DNA of 50,617 nucleotides from Rhodobacteraceae bacterium LNNU 3342 (GTDB lineage Bacteria; Pseudomonadota; Alphaproteobacteria; Rhodobacterales; Rhodobacteraceae): contig VUAW01000022.1 of assembly GCA_008711135.1 (NCBI GenBank), positions 1 to 50,617 of the forward strand, written 5' to 3'. Positions 45,187 through 50,617 of the stretch are shown here, one piece after another. A program made the position numbers and the translations under genes. A model generated the notes under the pieces. The model was given only the letters and a program-made list of their open reading frames with translations, was not told where the DNA came from and searched no databases. Position 1 is the first letter of the stretch. Every line of letters begins with the position of its first letter.

Positions 45187-46376
45187 GCCGTGTCCTCGGA
45201 AGAGTCGTGCCGCCTCATCGCATTCTGCCGGTGGGAACGGAAGGCATGACCTTGTGCCACATCATGGCGTTGTTCCCTGCAGGCGACCTGTTCCAGCTAT
45301 CGCTTCTCCGGACGGAGGCCAGTCACCGGAAGACAGGACGGGTGCACAGGGACATTCACCCGCCCTCAGGGAACGGCTCGGGCGGGAGGCGCCGTTCATG
45401 CTGGAACCCAATCGTTCGCTCGGTGCAGGACCCGGGTCGGCAGGAGACGGATGGCACGACCTGTGCAGCATAGGGAGACCAGAAGTTAGCCCCTGCGGGA
45501 GGGATGGCGGAGAACCGAAGTCCTAGAAGGGCCTGCGTCCGATCATGGGGATGGTTTGGGTGCCCCAGTCATGCCGGCGGCGGAACCTCCGGTTTACGAG
45601 ATCGAGCAGGTGCCCAGGCCGCGCCTGACTGTGCTTGAACCTGCCGCGAGACGCTGGGCGGACGACCCGGCTTCACCCGCGCACCGCTGCGGGCTACGGA
45701 GCTATTGTGCCTCCGGTGCCACCAGAGCGCGCAGGCGGCGGACCGGGCACCTTCCTCGCAGTCTTTCGGGAACAGATACGCCCTGCCCCGCCCTGTCTCG
45801 CGTGCATCCCCAAGGACCAGGAGCCGCTGGCGCACCCGGGGAGACGGTTTAGCCCTGAACCCCCCTCCAAGGACAAGACAGAGCCCTGTGGAGCCAAGAC
45901 CGGAAGAGGAACGCCAAAGCGTCAGACGGTCTGGGATCGGCCAACGGAAGCGCCCGAAAGGCACGAGAACTGGACAGGATCGGCGCCAACGCCAGCGCCG
46001 CGGCTCAAGGAGCACCTGCGCAGCGGCAACGCCACTGAGAACGCGTGAGGGGCTGCAGCAGGGCGCCCCACTTCGCTCTGACGCCGCGGCCTTGCTTGGA
46101 CGGCTCGGAGCCGGTATCTGACGTCGCTCGCAGTGCTCCACCCGTTCCAGAGCGTCAGGCCGCGCGATGCGTCAGGTCAGCCTCGGGAACGTCATCGGGG
46201 GCGCTGTCTCTGCCGCTGATAATGCACCTCCGGCTCGCACTCCTCGTTGCCGCTGCCGTCGGATTCTTTCAGCGCCAGAAAGCCGTTCCGTTCTTAGAAG
46301 GCCCACAGCCGCAGCATGCTTGGGCAACAAGAACGGCCCGTAGCCGGGTTCCGACGGCGGCTGCATGCCGTCAGCG
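45187..46376. other. Long region without a convincing gene, including a T-depleted tract
   Basis: 1190 bases. Several open frames exist on both strands (for example 45569-46141 minus), but they are low-complexity Arg/Pro/Ser frames typical of GC-rich noncoding DNA, with no recognisable domain or good ribosome site. By hand count positions 45861-46060 contain about 14 T in 200 bases (7 percent) on the plus strand, well below the neighbouring genes. It might hold regulatory or RNA sequence for the Rep-like gene; nothing definite can be assigned. Confidence 0.4.
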
Positions 46377-46844
46377 TCAAAACACCGCTACGGCCAGCAC
46401 CCAGACAGCCATGATCATGATCACGAGCGAGCCGATTGAGTAGAAGATGGCGCGCACCTCGTGGTTCTGCGCGGTCGCGTAGGCCAGCGTGTGGGCCAGC
46501 CTCGTCAGCACGAACAGCACAAATAGCAGCACGGCCGCCCAGAAGGGCGGCTCGACTGACACGAAGAGCAGCCCGCACACCAGGAAGGCTGGGATATTTT
46601 CCAGATCGTTGCGCTGCATGCGGCGCGAGCGCTCGACTACGGGGTGCGGGTCGAGTTGCTCGGGCCGAGGGGATCGATTGGCCGGCGAAGGCCGCAGGTC
46701 CTCCGGGTTGAGCAGGCCGGCATCGGTCTTCAGCATGAGCACCACCGTCATCCAGCCCTGACCCATAATCTTGAGTATCATGAGCGCAGCCGCAATGGCG
46801 TAGGACACGAAGACCGGGTTCTCCATCGACAGCATGGAAGCCAT
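46377..46844 (-). CDS. MAPEG-family membrane protein
   Basis: Protein of 155 residues with four predicted membrane helices (about 10-32, 80-100, 103-120, 130-152). The MAPEG hallmark is visible in the middle, RRMQRNDLENIPAFLV, which matches the glutathione-binding ERV.RAHQNTLE type motif of microsomal glutathione S-transferase relatives. Family members conjugate glutathione to lipophilic compounds or reduce peroxides. The ATG at 46844 follows AGGAGAG by about six bases. It is probably cargo of the island and is transcribed in the same direction as the oxidase-like and cupin genes upstream. Confidence 0.88.
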   Translation of the reverse strand: MASMLSMENPVFVSYAIAAALMILKIMGQGWMTVVLMLKTDAGLLNPEDLRPSPANRSPRPEQLDPHPVVERSRRMQRNDLENIPAFLVCGLLFVSVEPPFWAAVLLFVLFVLTRLAHTLAYATAQNHEVRAIFYSIGSLVIMIMAVWVLAVAVF

Positions 46845-46940
46845 GAAGACTCTCCTGAGGATTGCTACGCCAGGCCGATGCTATCGTCGCCCGGACCCAC
46901 CCGGCGTGCGACGAGCGCCGGGCGGTCCAATGAGCTCTCG

Positions 46941-47357
46941 TCATTCCGCCGGGGCGAAGGCCGCAGCGCCGTGCCGAGGCTCCGAGCGCGCACCGAAGCC
47001 GTGGCGGACCACGGTGAACAGGAACACCGCCATGGAGCCGAAGGTCAGGAACGAGCCCGCGATCGCCACGGCGGGCGAGCCGCCGGTCGTGGCCAAGGCG
47101 ATGCCCGGGACCATGATCGCGACCCCCGGTATCGCGAGACCCGCGTGCACGCGCGGCAGCCAGCCTTCCGCGGCCTGGGGCGTCACCCGGTAATAAAGAC
47201 CAAAGAGCGCCATGGTGGCCCACCCCACAAGGTTGAGGTGAGCATGGGCGCCGACCATGGAATGGTCGTTGCTGGCGGCCATCTGGAGGCCCCAGATCAT
47301 GCCGCCTGTGACGCACAGGACGGCGGCGAGGAAGAAGACGAAGGCAATGTCGCGCAT
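46941..47357 (-). CDS. Small membrane protein resembling heme-copper oxidase subunit I
   Basis: Protein of 138 residues with four membrane helices. The segment GAHAHLNLVGWATMALFGLYYRVTP resembles a heme-ligand helix of cytochrome oxidase/nitric-oxide reductase subunit I, with two His residues spaced as in that family. It is far too short to be a full oxidase (about 480 residues), but free-standing proteins of this kind exist in alphaproteobacteria and are annotated as oxidase-like. The ATG at 47357 follows a GGAG. Function unknown; a heme-binding membrane protein is a reasonable guess. A longer frame to 47432 lacks support. Confidence 0.75.
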   Translation of the reverse strand: MRDIAFVFFLAAVLCVTGGMIWGLQMAASNDHSMVGAHAHLNLVGWATMALFGLYYRVTPQAAEGWLPRVHAGLAIPGVAIMVPGIALATTGGSPAVAIAGSFLTFGSMAVFLFTVVRHGFGARSEPRHGAAAFAPAE

Positions 47358-47505
47358 GGGAGGCTCCATCGGGGTGATGTGGGGCTGGCATGCGGACCGT
47401 GTGGCAGCAGAGGCCAGCACTGGGACAATCAATCTTCAGTTGGCCGCGGTCAGGCCCTCGCTTCGAAGGGAGCCGCCCGCGGCCGCAGCACCGTGCTGTT
47501 CGCGT

Positions 47506-48012
47506 TTAGCGCCCGGTGCCGGGAGGAAGCAGGAACTCCAGGCCATGCTGTCGGCCGATCTCGACGAGGCGCGGGATGTCGGGCGCGCCGGAGGGCGGCG
47601 GCAGCTCGCGGGTGCCGGGCGGCAGGGCGTCGCCGGCCTCGCTGAAGAAGGCTTCATGGTCGCGGCCGGGCGAGTTGATGATCAGGAGCCGGCCCGGTGC
47701 GGTGCCGGCGTTGCGAAAGGCATGGACCGCACCGTCGGGGACAGGAACGCAGGTGCCTGCGTTGGCGAGGATCGTGCGGTCCTCCACCGTGAACTCGAAC
47801 TCTCCGTCGATGACATAGAAGACCTCCCCGTCCGCCGGGTGCCGGTTAGGCGGCGCGCCGGCTCCGGGAGCGACCAGCGCCTCGGTCAGGCTGTAGGCGC
47901 CGCCGGTTTCGTGGCTGCGAACCAGGAAGCGCAGGAGGTTCCCGAGCAGGTGGTAGGTGTCAGTCTCGAGATGGGGCGCGGGGACGGCTGCCGCGGTCAG
48001 TGTGGAGGACAT
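47506..48012 (-). CDS. Cupin-domain protein
   Basis: Protein of 168 residues with one cupin barrel. The first motif is PPNRHPADGEVFYVIDGEFEF, where a single His and a Glu are in metal-ligand positions; the second motif appears around VPVPDGAVHAFRN with another His. Metal binding is likely but the enzymatic role is open, and many such cupins are small dioxygenase or isomerase relatives. The start at 48012 (MSSTLTAAAV) follows GGAG. It is divergent from a TetR regulator and shares a 111-base promoter region with repeated GACATAAG motifs, so it is probably the regulator's target. Confidence 0.85.
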   Translation of the reverse strand: MSSTLTAAAVPAPHLETDTYHLLGNLLRFLVRSHETGGAYSLTEALVAPGAGAPPNRHPADGEVFYVIDGEFEFTVEDRTILANAGTCVPVPDGAVHAFRNAGTAPGRLLIINSPGRDHEAFFSEAGDALPPGTRELPPPSGAPDIPRLVEIGRQHGLEFLLPPGTGR

Positions 48013-48046
48013 TGTGATCTCCTTCTGTCGCCTCTTGCAGATGAAC

Positions 48047-48082
48047 GACATAAGACACATATACATTCATTAGACATAAGTC
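48047..48082. promoter_or_regulatory. Putative TetR operator: paired GACATAAG repeats
   Basis: GACATAAGAC (48047-48056) and GACATAAGTC (48073-48082) lie 26 bp apart in the cupin/TetR intergenic region, about two to three helical turns. The stretch between them is AT-rich (ATATACATTCAT) and likely contains overlapping promoters. Confidence 0.45.
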
Positions 48083-48123
48083 TCAACAAGATTCTAACTC
48101 GCCTACCGCAAGAAAGAGCCCTG

Positions 48124-48756
48124 ATGAAGTTGACCGAAGGACGCGTCCAGCAGAAGGCGCGGACCCGCCGCGACCTGCTCGCCGCCGCACGCCAGCTGAT
48201 GGACGGCGGGGAGCCGTTCAGCATCAACGCCGTGGCGGATGCGGCAGGCATCTCGCGCGCCAGCGCCTACCGCTACTTCCCTGACGCCGATGCCTTGGTG
48301 ATCGAGGCGGCGCTGGACAGGAACGTTCCCTCACCCGAGGAGCTGGTCGGCGATGCACGCGACGTCCGCGAGCGCGTCCACCGGGTGAGGCACTACCTCT
48401 TCCAGGCTGTGCAGGACGCCGAGACCTTCTACCGGCGCTACCTCGCGCGGGTTCTGGAGAGCTCCGCGCAGGCCCGCAAACCTGGGCAAATCCGGGGCGG
48501 GCGGCGCCTCCCGATGTATGAGCATGCTTTGGCTCCGATGCGCGGCGAATTGTCCCCCGCCGCCTTCCGCGACCTCGTGCTCGCGCTGTCGGCCGCTTCG
48601 GGCGTGGAGTCCTACATTGCCTTGAAGGACGCTTGTGGCGCCGACGACGTGACTGCGCAGCGGATCTCCATCAGCCTCATCGACGCCGTCCTCGACAAGG
48701 CACTTGGCGCCATGGAGGCGGCAGACCAGGTCCAGCGTCATAGCGGAACTCGATAA
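48124..48756 (+). CDS. TetR/AcrR-family transcriptional regulator
   Basis: DNA-binding repressor of 210 residues. The N-terminal helix-turn-helix is clear: ARTRRDLLAAARQLMDGG, then FSINAVADAAGISRASAYRYFPDADAL (about residues 12-60), with the recognition helix SRASAYRYF. The C-terminal ligand-binding domain is helical and not similar to any subgroup I know. The ATG at 48124 is favoured because the HTH begins there; the frame extends upstream through the cupin gene on the opposite strand. Probably controls the divergent cupin gene and perhaps itself. Confidence 0.9.
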   Translation: MKLTEGRVQQKARTRRDLLAAARQLMDGGEPFSINAVADAAGISRASAYRYFPDADALVIEAALDRNVPSPEELVGDARDVRERVHRVRHYLFQAVQDAETFYRRYLARVLESSAQARKPGQIRGGRRLPMYEHALAPMRGELSPAAFRDLVLALSAASGVESYIALKDACGADDVTAQRISISLIDAVLDKALGAMEAADQVQRHSGTR

Positions 48757-49339
48757 AGGCATTGACGCCTTCCACTCACGCAAGTCGATGCCGACTGGCT
48801 ACAACAGGTGCCCGCTCCTCTTCCGGCGGAGCAAGACGCTTCATCCGCGGCCTCCGGTCAGCTCATGCCGCTCAAAAGCCGTGCCCCATGACCTTTCTGG
48901 CATTCTGCGACAACCGTCAGATGGCACTCGACATGTGTTTCCTGCTTGGGACGGCACCGGCACTTCCTTGGCATGTCCGCCTGCGCAGGTTGCGGGAAGT
49001 TCGCCGGTTACGCTTTGCATGATACAATCCGGCCCGGCTCGATCCTAGAAGCATATCTCGACAACACTAGAGCACCCTTTCCCGACGCTCCAGTCGCGCT
49101 CATCGTTCACCTCTTCGGGGCTGTAGCAGCGTGCGCCACAGCTACCGAACACATTGATTAGATCGCGAAACCATCTTCCGGCCGCACGCGCCTGTTGTGC
49201 AGCAACCCGATGCCCACCATCCGGTCCAACCGGCGACCAGACCCTACCGCGATCTTCTCCTCCCATGCGGCTGCAGTGATCGGGTAGCCCACGTTCCACC
49301 TCGAAAGCAGACCATCCCGGGTCCGGGCGCCTCGGACGA
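48757..49339. other. Region without a convincing gene
   Basis: 583 bases with only short, low-complexity frames. One minus-strand frame (49158-49412, 84 codons) contains the plausible stretch WNVGYPITAAAWEEKIAVGSG, but its start codons fall within the GGTTGCAT repeats and it matches nothing I know. It may be a gene remnant. Confidence 0.35.
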
Positions 49340-49535
49340 GGTTGCATGAAGGTTGCATCTGGGTTGCATCAGGGTTGCATCGCCTTCGAAAGCGCCCCGG
49401 AAGAGGCCGCAAAAGGTTGCATCAGGCCACCCGACCACCCGAATGTTCGCCTTTAGTTCCTGCCAAAGGTTGCACTAAGTTTACACTAAGTTGACAAGAT
49501 CGGGCCAAAAGCAACTTTTTGCCGCCGATGCAACC
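49340..49535. repeat. Iteron-like array: GGTTGCAT repeats at 11-bp spacing
   Basis: GGTTGCAT occurs at 49340, 49351, 49362 and 49373, four copies with exact 11-bp period and mostly C in the next position. Further copies are at 49415 and, as GGTTGCAC, 49468; an inverted ATGCAACC lies at 49528-49535. CACTAAGTT occurs twice, again 11 bp apart (49473 and 49484), and TTGACA follows at 49491. The 11-bp phase puts sites on one face of the helix, as in iterons bound by plasmid initiators or in arrays of a dimeric regulator. The spacers are only 3 nt, so it is not a CRISPR array. Confidence 0.8.
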
Positions 49536-50243
49536 TTGGACATCCGAGGAAGCGGCAAAGCGCCAACGCTTTGAGACGCTCCCAGACGAGCAACTCGCTC
49601 GAACAGCTACCCGACATCATCTGAAGCAAAGGCAAGCGTCCACCGGCCAACCCAGCGCGCCGTAGAGCAAGCCACAGCACAGAGACGTGCACTGCACCCG
49701 AGCAAACAACGCGCAGAGCAGAACTCCCCGGGCGATCCAAACCAGAACACCAAAAGGGCAAGGCGCATTCGAGCCACGAATGACGAGAACCGAACGCCTA
49801 ACTGCCGGCACCAAAGGGAAAGAAGCACCAGGCATCAGAAGGCTGTCCAGAAGGTAAGCGGCCCGGAGATCGGAACGAGGAGAGGTGCGAGAGCGGAGAG
49901 GCCTGCAGGGGAGAAAGCGCAGAAGGGCCACGAACCTGGAGAAGCACCATGCAAGCTCGAGAAGCCTCCGAAGAAGTTGGACCGCTTGGTGCGAACGAGT
50001 GAAACGGAGGACAAGGGCGCGCGAGCCTGCACCTCGCCCGAACCCCAGAACGCCTGCCGTCTCCTCCCGATCCCGCAAGCGATCCGGCTGTGGATCCGAC
50101 GGAACAGGCAGAAGGCCACCTGATCGCCCGGAAGCATCCGACGCCCTGAGTGCCGCGTGGGTGCCGGACCGTATGTGTCCTACAACGGGGTGCAGGTTCG
50201 CCCGGACGCGGTTTCTTTTTGGGCAAACCGCTTCCTCTCCCGG
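49536..50243. other. T-depleted, gene-free tract
   Basis: 708 bases without a supported gene. By hand count positions 49621-50040 have 31 T in 420 bases (about 7 percent) on the plus strand, with A clearly in excess. Frames on either strand (for example 49617-50078 minus) are long only because of this skew and show no domain. The tract could be a noncoding RNA gene, a transfer or replication region shaped by strand-biased mutation, or DNA of foreign origin. Confidence 0.5.
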
Positions 50244-50272
50244 ACGGTCTCCCGCGGTCTCCCGCAGACCGT
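50244..50272. repeat. Tandem GGTCTCCCGC repeats inside a 7-bp stem
   Basis: GGTCTCCCGC is repeated head to tail (50246-50255, 50256-50265). The arms ACGGTCT (50244-50250) and AGACCGT (50266-50272) are perfect inverted repeats, so the segment can form a hairpin with a 15-nt loop. It lies four bases before the AT-rich inverted repeat. Confidence 0.65.
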
Positions 50273-50274
50273 TC

Positions 50275-50331
50275 TCTGACTCTTATGTTTATCTACATAT
50301 CTACACCTATACATACATACTAAGAGTCAGA
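50275..50331. repeat. 11-bp inverted repeat around an AT-rich segment with DnaA-box-like octamers
   Basis: TCTGACTCTTA (50275-50285) and TAAGAGTCAGA (50321-50331) are perfect inverted repeats flanking 35 bases that are about 70 percent A+T in a GC-rich genome. Inside, TATCTACA is repeated head to tail (50290-50297, 50298-50305), and the first copy with its preceding T reads TTATCTACA, one mismatch from the DnaA box TTATCCACA. Three overlapping TACATAC-type units follow. This resembles an unwinding element with initiator sites, or the arms of a mobile-element end. Confidence 0.65.
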
Positions 50332-50617
50332 CGACGGTTTTGGAGGAGAAGCGGGAAACCACACTCCGGGCGATGAAACGGTCCGGTTCGGCTGTCCCCG
50401 GAGACGACAGGCCGGACTTTCCTCGACCCCGCGCTCGCAGGATCTCCTGGCTGCACGCGAAGCGACGCCGGCAGATGCGCAGGGGCGCACCACGGCGCTC
50501 GCTGGCTGGCTCCGCTGCAGTTCGTGAGCAAGCACGCGTTGCGCATCAAGGACGCAGCCCTAGCGCACCCCTGCGCGCACCACAGGATCGGGCCCTTGCG
50601 CTTGCATTTCCTGGTGC
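50332..50617. other. Gene-free right edge
   Basis: 286 bases with no convincing gene; the island continues past the window. Confidence 0.35.

Noticed and set aside
46294-47391. 365-codon minus-strand open frame
   Set aside because: It overlaps the MAPEG and oxidase-like genes on the same strand in another frame; both of those have clear domains and ribosome sites.
49340-49535. Possible CRISPR array
   Set aside because: Repeats are 8 bases with 3-base gaps, far below CRISPR repeat and spacer lengths, and no cas genes are present.
49617-50078. 153-codon minus-strand hydrophobic frame
   Set aside because: The hydrophobic residues follow from the T-rich minus strand of the skewed tract; no start with ribosome site and no family resemblance.

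Overview
The window looks like chromosome from a GC-rich alphaproteobacterium, most likely Rhodobacteraceae (Rhodobacter/Paracoccus-like). The evidence is a 407-residue 5-aminolevulinate synthase (C4 heme pathway) with a TTG start and an FNR-type box upstream, a 3-hydroxybutyrate dehydrogenase, an IalB-family protein, and dense housekeeping genes with many 4-bp ATGA overlaps.

Positions 1 to about 41,150 are core genome. From left to right: a patatin lipase and bdhA (polyhydroxybutyrate/3-hydroxybutyrate use); a YejA-like solute-binding protein; prfB; the peptidoglycan pair mrcA and amiC; an aminotransferase; a DsbA-type oxidoreductase convergent with ispG and a RodZ-like gene; hemA; an M20 dipeptidase convergent with a lytic transglycosylase; ssb convergent with aroB-aroK; a 44-residue membrane protein, a secreted protein of unknown function and xerD; a CorC/HlyC-type CBS protein; IalB convergent with lpxD-acp-ketosynthase; an L,D-transpeptidase divergent from a Tat-exported M15-type protein; ppx-rlmE; a small folate/C1 operon; glucokinase; and a five-gene ABC transporter, metallo-beta-lactamase-fold and tyrosine-phosphatase-fold operon. 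Cell-envelope genes are over-represented. Two intergenic regions carry promoter, hairpin and intrinsic-terminator arrangements that look like unannotated small RNAs (about 1931-2005 minus, 23770-23836 plus).

At 41,151-41,240 there is a tRNA-Ser(GGA), and gene content changes sharply after it. Positions 41,241-50,617 look like a genomic island that continues beyond the right edge. It holds an AlpA-type regulator, a DUF927-type ATPase, a divergent protein that faintly resembles Rep_trans replication initiators, accessory cargo (MAPEG protein, small oxidase-subunit-I-like membrane protein, cupin, divergent TetR regulator), and long stretches without convincing genes. Those stretches have unusual structure: 11-bp-phased GGTTGCAT iterons (49,340-49,535), two strongly T-depleted tracts (45,861-46,060 and 49,621-50,040), and an AT-rich segment with tandem DnaA-box-like octamers between 11-bp inverted repeats (50,275-50,331). 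No integrase is visible.

My best candidate for an undescribed system is this island: an integrative, possibly self-replicating element with an iteron-like origin, an AlpA/DUF927 module and a divergent Rep-like protein. That reading is inference; the repeats themselves are directly visible. No CRISPR array, rRNA operon or intact insertion sequence was found.
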